Shown here piece after piece: positions 51,621 to 60,809 of a stretch of 64,000 bases of DNA (the stretch's first letter is position 1; each line of letters starts with the position of its first letter). The position numbers and the translations under genes are program-made. Source of the stretch: Anaerolineae bacterium (lineage in GTDB: Bacteria; Chloroflexota; Anaerolineae; Anaerolineales; Anaerolineaceae); NCBI GenBank assembly GCA_013178185.1, contig JABLXC010000023.1:62001-126000 (forward strand), in the 5' to 3' direction. The notes under the pieces are model-generated. The model was not told the origin of the DNA, searched no databases, and saw only the letters and a program-made list of their open reading frames with translations.

Positions 51621-52379
51621 TTAATTTTGAAAGGTCACAGATTGGGTTGGATAGCCAGAGGCCACCATCCAGAAGCAGATCAGGGGGCCGCCATGCGGGT
51701 CTGGCTTTGGGATGCCATCCTCTTGAGGTATACCTGAGTAGCCCAGAAAATAACCGAATTTGCCGGTGAGCTGTTCAACTGCGGGGGGCGAGAGCTGTTT
51801 ATCGCCGATGGCGATGGCGTGGATGTGAATGGGAGAGCCGGGATATAGTTCATCGAAATCTCTCAGCCAGGCGGCAAATCCCGCTGTTCTCAAGGATAGG
51901 ATCAAGTCGTCAATTTCATCATAAGCGACCCGATAGGTTCCTTTATACATGACCGATAGATCCACTGCACCACCGCCGCTGTGGGTGCCAAAACTGGCCG
52001 CCTCGCTGTTTGTGTAGCTTCCTTGTGTGATGGCGTGGCCGGTGATTTCGAGCTCGCCGCCGTACAGCTTTTCGGCGTGCTGTAACATGGCGAAGGTGCG
52101 GTTGTTCAATAAAAATCCATTGACCGTGAGCAGGGTATAATCTTCTGGCGGCAATTTGCAGCCAGGCGGATCTAGCAGCGAGGAATCGCCAGTCGGATCT
52201 GGAGTAACTGTTTCCGTAACCGTTGGTGTAATTTGGACTGGGGTCGTTGTCAGTGTCTGCGTGGCTGTGGGTGTCAATTCTGAGGTTGGCATTGGAGAAG
52301 CGTTGAGGTTTTTGGCACAAGCGCTTAATGAAGGCAAAAGGAAAAGTAAAAGAATGGCCGAGATTACCTTAATTTTCAT
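51621..52379 (-). CDS. Lipoprotein with M15-like (DD-peptidase fold) domain
   Basis: 252 aa from ATG 52379; an upstream ATG at 52421 would spoil the signal peptide. Seen: a lipoprotein signal ending LSAC, a Thr/Pro-rich linker, and a C-terminal domain with the M15-type zinc motif THSGGGAVDL and the HIHAIAIGD histidine pair. Catalytic and metal residues of D-Ala-D-Ala peptidases are thus partly recognisable, but overall similarity is low. It would act on peptidoglycan or another outer target. A TATAAT lies only nine bases before the ATG, so the message may be nearly leaderless. Divergent from the next gene. Confidence 0.7.
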   Translation of the reverse strand: MKIKVISAILLLFLLPSLSACAKNLNASPMPTSELTPTATQTLTTTPVQITPTVTETVTPDPTGDSSLLDPPGCKLPPEDYTLLTVNGFLLNNRTFAMLQHAEKLYGGELEITGHAITQGSYTNSEAASFGTHSGGGAVDLSVMYKGTYRVAYDEIDDLILSLRTAGFAAWLRDFDELYPGSPIHIHAIAIGDKQLSPPAVEQLTGKFGYFLGYSGIPQEDGIPKPDPHGGPLICFWMVASGYPTQSVTFQN

Positions 52380-52432
52380 AGCATATTTATTATACCCGGC
52401 CGCTTGCTCGAAAAAAACCATTAAGGATGTTT

Positions 52433-53329
52433 ATGGCCATGAAGAAAATCTATTCTTGGGGTAGCAGTATTCTTTTGGGTTTGAGCTTGTTTTCTGCCTG
52501 CACTACCCGGAAAACCCCGGTAGATATTGATAGTCAACCGGCTGCTCTGCCATCGGCGAGCACACCGTCGAAAACCGTACCGTCCTTAGAAATTCCAACG
52601 ATCACCATCCTGTCTGTCGAGAAAGCAACAATTCAAGCGACCGATTTGGAGCCGCTTCCAGCGGTTGAATTGTGTTCGCCAATTGAGGGAATGCCTCGCC
52701 AGGAATTGGAGAATTCGGTTGTTACCCCATTTCTGCCGCCGCTGCCAGGCAGCGATGACCCTCATCACGGCGTTGATCTGGCAGATATTGACCCTGATTC
52801 TGGCTTTGCGCTAGAGGGACGGAGAGTGAATGCGCTGATGGGCGGGAAAGTGGCCGGAGTAATTTTGAACCGCTTTCCATACGGCAATGGGATCATCCTT
52901 GAAGCTCCTTTACGTAATATTGCTGCCGGGTGGGTGGATTCACTCGATCTGCCGGTAATCCAGCCGGTTGACCTGAGCGCTTCACCATTAACCTGCCCTT
53001 CTATGATGCCGCCTGCTGTTTCTGCGGAAATGAGCGGACGTTCGCTATATTTCCTCTATGCCCATCTCAAAGACCCCCTGGCCTATGAGCCAGGAGAGTG
53101 GGTAACTTGCGGCCAGCAGTTAGGGAATATTGGGAGCACCGGTAATTCCATCAACCCACATCTTCACTTAGAAGTGCGTGTAGGGATGGAAAATATTCCA
53201 TTGGGCAGCATGGCGCACTATGACGCCAGCGCAACAATAGACGAGATGAATACCTATTGCCTCTGGCGGATCAGCGGTTATTTTCAGCGGATTGACCCGA
53301 TGAAGTTGATAAGCTACATTCGGGATTGA
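52433..53329 (+). CDS. Lipoprotein with M23-type (LysM/endopeptidase-like) domain
   Basis: 298 aa from ATG 52433 with AAGGA five bases upstream; 52427 and 52439 are alternatives. Seen: a signal ending FSAC, a Ser/Thr/Pro linker (about 30-75), and an M23 domain with the HxxxD ligand HHGVD near 110, YFLYAHL and NPHLHLEVRVG (HxH). These are the lysostaphin/NlpD-type zinc ligands. It may cut peptidoglycan cross-bridges or bind it. It is the divergent partner of the M15-like lipoprotein, with 53 bases between the starts. Confidence 0.85.
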   Translation: MAMKKIYSWGSSILLGLSLFSACTTRKTPVDIDSQPAALPSASTPSKTVPSLEIPTITILSVEKATIQATDLEPLPAVELCSPIEGMPRQELENSVVTPFLPPLPGSDDPHHGVDLADIDPDSGFALEGRRVNALMGGKVAGVILNRFPYGNGIILEAPLRNIAAGWVDSLDLPVIQPVDLSASPLTCPSMMPPAVSAEMSGRSLYFLYAHLKDPLAYEPGEWVTCGQQLGNIGSTGNSINPHLHLEVRVGMENIPLGSMAHYDASATIDEMNTYCLWRISGYFQRIDPMKLISYIRD

Positions 53330-54148
53330 TTAACACCAGATCTTTTCGCGTATTTCTTGACGGGTGAAGAGGGCTTCCAAGACCCCGCCGCCTATCGAGA
53401 GAGCCTTATCCGACACAAGGCGGCAAGCCGCTGGATCCAATCTTGGATCAACATCGCCCACCTTCAGGCCTTTGGGGACTCTCAATCCATCGTGAAGCAA
53501 ACCCCGCAAATATCCATCGAACACAGACTTGATGGGAATACCATTCACATCGGCGATTGTCATTCCGGATTTCACGAATGAGCCAATCTCAACGTAGGTG
53601 TTAAAAATGCCATCCTCTGGGGCTCGAAGGACACGGTCGCTCTGGTGAGAGGCAACAGATTCGGGTTCGCCGGTATCGGGTTCGGAAGCGCCGTTCCAGA
53701 TGACGCGACCAAGATAATGCCCACGCTTGGATTCAACAACAGCATGGCAATTTTCGCCGGCAATAAAACCTGGACCGACGCCGATGATGAATGAAGCGGC
53801 ATCCATCTTCAGGTCTGGGGGTTGCTTTGTCATTCTACAATCAATAATTACGTTGGGCTTCAACTCAAAGCGGCAGGCAGCCGGTGGGTCAATCATGACA
53901 GGTATTCTGCCTTTGGAGAGCTGCTGGTAAATCTCTTCCGTGTTTGCACAGAGCTTTGCCGTGATTTCTTCTACCTGAACTTCTCCATCGTACACTGCCT
54001 GGCAGAAGGACACCAGCCGCCGGACAGCCATTGGCTTGGGTAATTCGGTAATCACTGGGGGGAGACCGATTCGGGCTAACCGGATTGCTATTCCGCTGGC
54101 GAGATCGCCGCCGCCGCGCAAAAGAATTACAAATTTCATATCAGGCAA
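53330..54148 (-). CDS. yqeB: YqeB family protein (selenium-dependent molybdenum hydroxylase system)
   Basis: 272 aa. Seen: an N-terminal Rossmann-like GGGDLASGIAIRLARIG, then PMAVRRLVSFCQAVYDGEVQVEEITA and VIDCRMTK, the EF2563/YqeB signature. In genomes with selenium-dependent xanthine dehydrogenase-like enzymes this gene accompanies the hydroxylase genes; its exact job is not established. Here it closes an operon of molybdenum hydroxylases and overlaps the dihydropyrimidinase gene by 8 bases. No selD or selA is visible in the window. Confidence 0.88.
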   Translation of the reverse strand: MPDMKFVILLRGGGDLASGIAIRLARIGLPPVITELPKPMAVRRLVSFCQAVYDGEVQVEEITAKLCANTEEIYQQLSKGRIPVMIDPPAACRFELKPNVIIDCRMTKQPPDLKMDAASFIIGVGPGFIAGENCHAVVESKRGHYLGRVIWNGASEPDTGEPESVASHQSDRVLRAPEDGIFNTYVEIGSFVKSGMTIADVNGIPIKSVFDGYLRGLLHDGLRVPKGLKVGDVDPRLDPAACRLVSDKALSIGGGVLEALFTRQEIREKIWC

Positions 54149-55505
54149 CCACCAATTCCATTTTAGCTGGGTTCGTCTTCAGGAATTTACCAGAACCCGG
54201 CGTTGAAACAACTTCACCATCCATTAACACCGGCTGTCCTCGTTGAAACGAACGTTCGGGCCAACCGAGAACTGTTTGACCTTCATACAACGTATATCCT
54301 ACCTTGCTATGCTGGTTTTCACTGCGAATTGTAAATTCTCTGTTGGAATTGAAGATTACCAAATCGGCGTCCGATCCTGGCAAAAGGGTGCCTTTGGTAG
54401 GATAAAGACCGAAAATGCGAGCAGGGTTCTCACACAGTACCTGGACGAGGCGCACTAGACTGATCCGCCCTTTGTTGACGCCTCCCTCATAGGTCATAGG
54501 TAAGAGAGTTTCAATTTGGGGCGAACCGAATCCCTGGGTTAAGAAGTCTCCGTAAATATCTTTACTCTTTGGTGCGTGGTCTGAAGCAACGACTTGAAGT
54601 GTGCCATCTTTGAGGGCAGTCCAGAGCGCTTTTTGATCTTCGGCTGTTCGAATGGGAGGACCGATTTTTGCCAGCGCGCCGCGCTGGTCGATAATATCTT
54701 GGGTAAGATTAAGATATTGAGGGCAGGTTTCGCCAAAGACGGGCAGGTCTTCTGCCTGGGCATTGCGGATAGGGCGAAGCGCTCTGGCGGATGTGACATG
54801 CGGGATGTAGAGCGGGCAGTGAGTGATTTCAGCCAGGCAAATTGAACGGAATATGGCTTCTTCCTCTAATGCGGCCGGGCGGGAAATATTAAAATACCTT
54901 GCGGATGCAAATGGGCCTTTCAAGTACTTGTCTTCAAGGAAATCGATTCCCCCACCGTTTTCTGCATGCACCATGGCCATTCCCTCGCGCTCGGCGAGGA
55001 TGTCCATGGCTTTTATCAATTGGTAGTCATCGGTGTACCAGCCTTGTTTGAGGTAAGTCAAGAAGAATTTGAAGGTTTTAACTCCCAATTCCATCACGGC
55101 AGGGATCTCGGGCACTTGAATCGGGGCGTCGAACAGACCGCCGTGCAACCCAAAATCGAGAAGAGAACGGCGAGATGCGTCTTCAAGCATTTCGCTTACC
55201 TTCTCTACCAGGCTTTCGCCCTTTTTTGCATAGGCGAAGTGGAGAAGAGTGGTCGTTCCCCCGTAGGCGGCCACCCTGGAACTGTGCTCGACATCATCCA
55301 GGTAAACGGGGTGAACATGTACATCAATGATACCGGGGAGGATATATTTCCCGTTTGCCTTGATCGTTTGCTTGCTTTCTTTCTCTGACAGACCGGGTTC
55401 GACCGCTGTGATTTTGCCCTCTTGTATGCCTATATCGGCTAGACGGATGGATTCTCCTGTTACAACCTGTCCGCCTGTAATGAGAAGGTCAAATTTTTTT
55501 TCCAT
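54141..55505 (-). CDS. Dihydropyrimidinase / D-hydantoinase family hydrolase
   Basis: 454 aa. Seen: the zinc motif GIIDVHVHPVYL, the substrate-carboxylated lysine region VKTFKFFLTYLKQG, VHAENGGG, ITHCPLYIPHVTSARAL, VVASDHAPKSKDIYG (Asp ligand) and a C-terminal beta part. It opens cyclic amides (dihydropyrimidine, hydantoin, allantoin). In the E. coli hyuA region a relative sits with xdh and yqeB genes, as here. It follows the three-subunit hydroxylase by 115 bases. Confidence 0.92.
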   Translation of the reverse strand: MEKKFDLLITGGQVVTGESIRLADIGIQEGKITAVEPGLSEKESKQTIKANGKYILPGIIDVHVHPVYLDDVEHSSRVAAYGGTTTLLHFAYAKKGESLVEKVSEMLEDASRRSLLDFGLHGGLFDAPIQVPEIPAVMELGVKTFKFFLTYLKQGWYTDDYQLIKAMDILAEREGMAMVHAENGGGIDFLEDKYLKGPFASARYFNISRPAALEEEAIFRSICLAEITHCPLYIPHVTSARALRPIRNAQAEDLPVFGETCPQYLNLTQDIIDQRGALAKIGPPIRTAEDQKALWTALKDGTLQVVASDHAPKSKDIYGDFLTQGFGSPQIETLLPMTYEGGVNKGRISLVRLVQVLCENPARIFGLYPTKGTLLPGSDADLVIFNSNREFTIRSENQHSKVGYTLYEGQTVLGWPERSFQRGQPVLMDGEVVSTPGSGKFLKTNPAKMELVVA

Positions 55506-55620
55506 GGCGATCCTGTCTTTAAGTTAGTTTGTTCAACATTATACCCTTTCTGACAGACAATGGTCCAGAAAGAGAGATTTTTTCTTGTTGGCCTGGTCGC
55601 TATTTGAATATTAATTCCCC

Positions 55621-57942
55621 TCATGTATTCTGGTTTTGGTTTAGCGCACTTAGGATTTTTTCTGGCGTGATTGGGATTGATTTAATCTGCACGCCAATAG
55701 CGTCGGTGACCGCATTTACAATGGCAGGGGCAGCCGGAGTCAGAGCGGGTTCGCCAATTCCTTTTGCGCCGAATGGACCCAAACCGGTTCCGGATTCCAG
55801 GATAATCACCTGGGTGGAAGGGACGTCACAGGCTGTAGGAATCAGGTATTCCGAAAGGGATGGGGTCAGAATATGGCCGTCCTTTACAATGACTTCTTCC
55901 ATCGTCGCGTATCCAATACCCTGGACGCCGCCGCCTTCAATTTGGCCGCAGACCGCAGCGGGGTTGATTGCCCTGCCAACATCATGGCAGGCAACTGTTT
56001 TTAACAAAGTGATTTCACCAGTTTCAGTATCCACCGCTACTTCGGCCCCAAAGGCGCCGAATGTAAAATCGGGCCAGATGGGCCCCTGGACATTTTCAGG
56101 ATCGATAGGGTCTGTGAAAGGCGCTTTGAACAAAGCCAGGTTCGAGAGAGGTTTTCCCTCCGAAGCGCAAAGAGCGATGACCTCTCGTAAAGGTAGATAC
56201 TGATTCGGGTCGCTTTTTACAATTACCTTGCGATCTGCCAGGTCAAGGTTTTCTGGAGATTCTTCCAACTTTTGAGCTGCCCGCTCGATGATCACCTGTC
56301 GAATAGCGCTGGCCGCCTGGAAAACGGCGTTACCAGACATAAAGAGCTGGCGTGTAGCAGTGGAGGTGCCGGCTAAAGGGGTGAGAGCCGAATCGGTATG
56401 GTAAACCGTGATTTCTTCCAGCGGTACACCGAGGACTTCGCTGGCGATCTGGCAAACTGCGGAGACCTGGCCAGCGCCGAGATCGGGGATGCCAGACCGA
56501 ATTGTGACGGTACCGTCCATTTCTAGGGTGACCCATGCCTGGGAAGTATCATGGAACCACATGATGCGCCCATAACTCTGCATATAAGAAGCTATCCCCT
56601 GACCGACCTTTATAGAACCGCTGGAGGGAGTTTTTTCACCAAGGGCTTCCAGGACACGTGTGGCGGTTTCCTCCAACCATGCTGCGGTTGTAATTTTTTG
56701 GTTGACACCATAGTCGCCGGTTTTAAGGTAGTTCTTGCTGCGCAATTCATAAGGATCCAAACCTAATTTGCGGGCGATGTCGTCCATCTGCAATTCATGA
56801 GCAAAACAGGCCTGTGGAACGCCAAATCCCCTGAAGGCGCTGGTGAATGGGTTATTGGTCGCAACGGCGTAACTGTCAATGGAAAGGTTATCCACACGGT
56901 ATGGGCCTGTGGCTGTTCCAGTGCTGTATAACAAAACATAAGGACTAAGATAGACATAAGCGCCCGAATTGGCAATCAGGGTGATTTCGGCAGCGGTTAT
57001 TTTACCGTCTCTTGTAACGCCTGTCCGGTGGGTAATCTGGTAAGGGTGCCGCTTGGAGTGGGCTAAAATTGATTCTTCTCGGGTATATTCCAACATTACT
57101 GGGCGATGAGTTTTTTGGGTTAGCAGCCCAATGAAAATTTCAACGGTAATATCTTCTTTTCCACCGAAACCACCACCCACCATGGTGCCGTGGATATGAA
57201 GCTTGTTTTGAGGAACGCCAAGTGCCAGTGCAATGCTTCTGAAGTGTTCCACCACCTGGGTGCAAACCCGGATGTTGATAACCCCTTTATCGTCGATCCA
57301 GGCAAGACCTGCTTCCGGTTCGAGATAGGCGTGGTCTACAAAGGGCACTGAAAAAGTGTTTTCTACGATGATGTCAGCGGCTTCCATTCCCGCTTTGACA
57401 TTTCCTTTGCGGACCTTGTATTGGGAGACAATGTTATTAGGCGCTGTAACCACTGGGGCGTTCGGTTTCATTGCTTCGATTACATCAAACACCGCTGGCA
57501 AAGGTTCGTATTCGATCTCGATCAGTTTCAGGGCTTGCTCGGCGATTGCGAGCGTTTCGGCGGCGACCAGGGCGATCGGGTCTCCCACAAAACGGACGAT
57601 ATCTTTTGCCAGCACATGGGTATCTGAACTGGCTCTGCGGCGCTGACCGGTTTGCCCTGGCATATCTGTGACTAAAATGCCCTGGGGAAGATCTTCATTG
57701 GTCATTACACAGACTACTCCAGGTAATGCTCTGGCTTTGCTCACATCCAGCCGTTTGATCCTGGCGTGCGGCTCTGTGCTACGAAAGACTTTGGCATGGA
57801 GCATGTTGGGCATAAACATATCGGCTGCATACAGCGTCTTCCCAACGATTTTTCCCATAGCATCTACCCGGCGGAGCGGCTTTCCGACCTGGCGAAGCTC
57901 GGGCAGATTTACGGGAGGCAAAGGCTTCACCTTCGTTTTCAT
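55621..57942 (-). CDS. xdhA: Molybdenum hydroxylase large subunit, xanthine dehydrogenase-like (1)
   Basis: 773 aa. Seen: an N-terminal domain with VGKPLRRVDAMGKIVGKTLYAADM, the MPT-binding MVGGGFGGKEDITVEI and SAFRGFGVPQACFAHE blocks, GIPDLGAGQVSAVCQIAS, and GAKGIGEPALTPAAPAI with the catalytic Glu near the C-terminus. It belongs to the xanthine dehydrogenase family, with the pterin-Mo centre in this subunit. It overlaps the [2Fe-2S] subunit gene by 4 bases. The substrate is a purine or other N-heterocycle by family; it is not proven. Confidence 0.94.
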   Translation of the reverse strand: MKTKVKPLPPVNLPELRQVGKPLRRVDAMGKIVGKTLYAADMFMPNMLHAKVFRSTEPHARIKRLDVSKARALPGVVCVMTNEDLPQGILVTDMPGQTGQRRRASSDTHVLAKDIVRFVGDPIALVAAETLAIAEQALKLIEIEYEPLPAVFDVIEAMKPNAPVVTAPNNIVSQYKVRKGNVKAGMEAADIIVENTFSVPFVDHAYLEPEAGLAWIDDKGVINIRVCTQVVEHFRSIALALGVPQNKLHIHGTMVGGGFGGKEDITVEIFIGLLTQKTHRPVMLEYTREESILAHSKRHPYQITHRTGVTRDGKITAAEITLIANSGAYVYLSPYVLLYSTGTATGPYRVDNLSIDSYAVATNNPFTSAFRGFGVPQACFAHELQMDDIARKLGLDPYELRSKNYLKTGDYGVNQKITTAAWLEETATRVLEALGEKTPSSGSIKVGQGIASYMQSYGRIMWFHDTSQAWVTLEMDGTVTIRSGIPDLGAGQVSAVCQIASEVLGVPLEEITVYHTDSALTPLAGTSTATRQLFMSGNAVFQAASAIRQVIIERAAQKLEESPENLDLADRKVIVKSDPNQYLPLREVIALCASEGKPLSNLALFKAPFTDPIDPENVQGPIWPDFTFGAFGAEVAVDTETGEITLLKTVACHDVGRAINPAAVCGQIEGGGVQGIGYATMEEVIVKDGHILTPSLSEYLIPTACDVPSTQVIILESGTGLGPFGAKGIGEPALTPAAPAIVNAVTDAIGVQIKSIPITPEKILSALNQNQNT

Positions 57943-58427
57943 GAGGCGTCTCCCTCTTTATTGATAATCTCGGCGGCTTTTTGAATCGCACGGACAATTT
58001 GTCCATAGCCTGTGCAGCGACATAAATTCCCCGAAATTGCTTCTCGGATCTCGGCCTCTGTCGGGTGGGGATTTTCATCCAAAAGGGCTTTTGCGGAAAT
58101 GACCATTCCGGGTGTGCAATACCCACATTGCGCAGCGCCCTCATCTGCGAAGGCGCGGTGGATGGGGTGGGGATTCTCGGCGCTTCCAAGCCCTGAGGTG
58201 GTGATGATTTCAGCGTTATTTGCCTGCCAGGCTAAGACAAGGCAACTATTGACGGCTTTTCCGTTGAGTAATACGGTACATGCGCCGCAATCGCCTTTTT
58301 CGCAGCCGTTTTTTACATCTACATAGCCAAGGTATTCTCGTAATGCTCGGAGCAGGGTGATATTGGGCGGTAAAGCTACCTGGTGTTTTCGACCATTTAC
58401 TGTAAGAGTGATGACTTTCGGGTCCAT
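57939..58427 (-). CDS. xdhC: Molybdenum hydroxylase [2Fe-2S] subunit
   Basis: 162 aa, normal length. Seen: a plant-type ferredoxin cluster motif GCEKGDCGACTVLLNGKAVNSC and a second cluster motif QCGYCTPGMV...CRCTGY. It passes electrons from the molybdenum centre to FAD. It lies between the FAD and molybdopterin subunit genes, with a 1-base gap to the FAD gene. Confidence 0.96.
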   Translation of the reverse strand: MDPKVITLTVNGRKHQVALPPNITLLRALREYLGYVDVKNGCEKGDCGACTVLLNGKAVNSCLVLAWQANNAEIITTSGLGSAENPHPIHRAFADEGAAQCGYCTPGMVISAKALLDENPHPTEAEIREAISGNLCRCTGYGQIVRAIQKAAEIINKEGDAS

Positions 58428-58428
58428 A

Positions 58429-59304
58429 TTACCAGTCCTTTAATTCCATCATCTCAGCGAGATGGGTTAGCAACCTTCTTGTGAGCACGAATACCATGCG
58501 TCGACGGTATTCAGCTGACCCTCGAATATCGCTGATGGGGCTTGACGCCTCTGCCGCCAACTTTGCTGCTTCTTCAATCAATTTCAGTGAAAGATGTTTC
58601 CCTGTTAACAATTCTTCCGCGGCGTAAGCGCGCAAGGGCTTAGGAGCGACAGATCCCATAGCAATCCTGACTTGACCGCATGCTCCGTTCTTCTTTTCCA
58701 AATAGACCGCAACACTTGCAACAGAAATGGCATCGGCTTTCCGTAAGCCCAATTTGTAAAAAGAACTGGCGCTGGGGCGGTTTGTTTTTGGAACATGCAC
58801 AGATTTGATGATCTCATCCGGTTGCAACACTGTTTTGCGGACGCCGACGAAAAACTCATCCAGCGGCAAGATCCGGCGATTTTTTTTGCTCCAGAGTTCA
58901 ACCTGGGCATTATGAACAAGCAGAGATGGCGCTGTATCGGCTGCTGGTGAGGCATCTGCCAGGTTGCCGCCAATGGTTGCGCGGTTTCGGATGAGTGGGT
59001 TTGCAAAGCCCCGTGCAGCTTCTATGAGCGCCGGAGCCACAGCGGCAATGATTGGGGATTTTAGGATTTCTGCAATGGTTACGCAGCTACCAATTTCGAT
59101 ACGATCATCCTCTTGGAGAATACCGGTCAATTCCTGGATATGCTCAATATTGACAAGTGTTGCTGGGGTATGTCGGCGGCTGCGCATATCCACTGTCAGG
59201 TTTGTGCCACCGGCGACAGGAACGACCCCTGGGTTTCGCTGTCCGAGATTCTCGAGTGCTTGTTGGAGGTTCTCCGGCATCACAAGGTCAAATTCTGGCA
59301 ACAT
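58429..59304 (-). CDS. xdhB: Molybdenum hydroxylase FAD-binding subunit
   Basis: 291 aa. Seen: an N-terminal FAD-binding region with VPVAGGTNLTVDMRS, RNRATIGGNLADASPAADTAPSLL (FAD-binding loop) and a C-terminal CO-dehydrogenase flavoprotein domain (VRIAMGSVAPKPLRAYAAEELL). It hands electrons to NAD+ or another acceptor. It is the first of the three-subunit set, 26 bases after the fused gene. Confidence 0.95.
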   Translation of the reverse strand: MLPEFDLVMPENLQQALENLGQRNPGVVPVAGGTNLTVDMRSRRHTPATLVNIEHIQELTGILQEDDRIEIGSCVTIAEILKSPIIAAVAPALIEAARGFANPLIRNRATIGGNLADASPAADTAPSLLVHNAQVELWSKKNRRILPLDEFFVGVRKTVLQPDEIIKSVHVPKTNRPSASSFYKLGLRKADAISVASVAVYLEKKNGACGQVRIAMGSVAPKPLRAYAAEELLTGKHLSLKLIEEAAKLAAEASSPISDIRGSAEYRRRMVFVLTRRLLTHLAEMMELKDW

Positions 59305-59330
59305 GCTTTTCTCCTTTGTGACTTTTGAAG

Positions 59331-60809
59331 CTACCGGTGGATAGACTGCTGGTTTTCAACATAAGCCATCACCGCGCGGGCAATGCTGATGTATCCTGTA
59401 CACCGACAACGGTTACCCTTAAGATAATCTCTTACCTCATCTTCGCTTGGGACAGGGTTTTCGTTGATAAGTCCTTTGACCGTCATGATAATGCCCGGTG
59501 TACAGTATCCGCACTGGAAAGCGCTATGCTCGATGAATGCTTCCTGTATTGGATCAAGGTCGCCTTCTTTGGATTGCAGCCCTTCAATTGTGGTGATTTC
59601 GCGACCGTCCATTGCAACAGCCAATAGCAAACAACTAAGGACGACTTTACCGTCTAGATGAACAGAGCAGGCGCTGCATTCACCTAAGCCACAACCGTAT
59701 TTTGTCCCGGTAAGTTGCAATTTCTCTCGAAGAACATTTACCAATAATTCGTTTGGAGCGACCGGTATCTGATGGGATACCCCATTTATTGTTAGCTGGA
59801 TCTCTTTTCGCTGAGTTGCAGGTAGGTGGAAAGAATCAGTTTTTTTGGTTTGTGATCGTGGCAGAGTGTCCAGTTTTGCCTCGCCAGTGGGCTGCGGCGA
59901 CTGGTTCCAGAGCTGGTTTAGAAGGTCGTAGGTCATTACGCTTGCCAGTTCCCTGCGATACCAGGCGTTCGAGCGCACGTCGTCAATGGGAGAGATCATT
60001 TCAGCGGCAATTTTACCGGCCTCTTCGGCTATATTGACGGAAAATTTCTTATCTTTCAGGAACTCTTCGACCTTATCAACACGAATGACAGTGGGAGAAA
60101 CTGAACCGAACGAGATCCGTGTTTCTTTTACTTTATCATCTTGCTTGACCAGGAGCATAGCAATGTTAGCTTTTGCCAGGTCTGCGGCGACGCGCGAGAC
60201 CTTAATAAAAGCGCTGACTGCGTTTTCAGGCGGAGGGGGTAAGATGATGGATGTTAGGATTTCATCATCATTTAGGTTGATTTTACCTGGGCCGAGGAGA
60301 AAATCGCGAACCGGAATTTCACGGGTGCCGCTTGGGTTTGCAATGGAAAGGCGGGCATCATAGATCAGCAAGGCTGGTACGGTATCGGAGGCTGGAGACC
60401 CATTGCACAGATTCCCGCCGATTGTTCCCATGATTTGAATCTGGGTGCTACCAAAGGACTGGCAGGCTTGCGATAGAGCTGGATAATGGTTTCTGATCAC
60501 CGCGTTATGGCGAAGGTCATAAATTGTATTGCAGGCGCCGATCACCAGTTCTCGGCGGCTATTTTTTGAAATTGTGTTTAACTCGGGCAGGTTGTTGATG
60601 TTGATGACCACTTCAGGATGTTCGCGTTCCATCTTCATCATAATGAGGAGATGTGTTCCACCAGCCACAAGGCTACACCGTCCCTGGTATTTTTCTCGAA
60701 GGGCAAGCGCTTCGCGCAGCGTGGATGGTTCAAAGTAGTCAAATTCCTGCACAAGGATATGAGAATTGGACTGGTGATAGGCATGAGAATGAGAGTGAGA
60801 GTGAGTCAT
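59331..60809 (-). CDS. Fused FAD-binding and [2Fe-2S] subunit of a second molybdenum hydroxylase
   Basis: 492 aa. Seen: an N-terminal His/Ser-rich stretch (about 1-17, six His), an FAD domain with VAGGTHLLIMMKM and GTIGGNLCNGSPASDTVPALL (about 25-300), a linker, then a [2Fe-2S] domain from about 335 with YGCGLGECSACSVHLDGKVVLSC and QCGYCTPGII...CRCTGY. Two subunits usually made separately are thus joined, FAD first. It overlaps the large subunit gene upstream by 4 bases, which completes a two-gene enzyme. Confidence 0.94.
   Translation of the reverse strand: MTHSHSHSHAYHQSNSHILVQEFDYFEPSTLREALALREKYQGRCSLVAGGTHLLIMMKMEREHPEVVININNLPELNTISKNSRRELVIGACNTIYDLRHNAVIRNHYPALSQACQSFGSTQIQIMGTIGGNLCNGSPASDTVPALLIYDARLSIANPSGTREIPVRDFLLGPGKINLNDDEILTSIILPPPPENAVSAFIKVSRVAADLAKANIAMLLVKQDDKVKETRISFGSVSPTVIRVDKVEEFLKDKKFSVNIAEEAGKIAAEMISPIDDVRSNAWYRRELASVMTYDLLNQLWNQSPQPTGEAKLDTLPRSQTKKTDSFHLPATQRKEIQLTINGVSHQIPVAPNELLVNVLREKLQLTGTKYGCGLGECSACSVHLDGKVVLSCLLLAVAMDGREITTIEGLQSKEGDLDPIQEAFIEHSAFQCGYCTPGIIMTVKGLINENPVPSEDEVRDYLKGNRCRCTGYISIARAVMAYVENQQSIHR

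Noticed and set aside
55529-56203. A 224-codon ORF on the plus strand opposite the molybdenum hydroxylase gene
   Set aside because: It is antisense to a clearly conserved coding region, has no family motifs or RBS, and looks like a codon-bias shadow.
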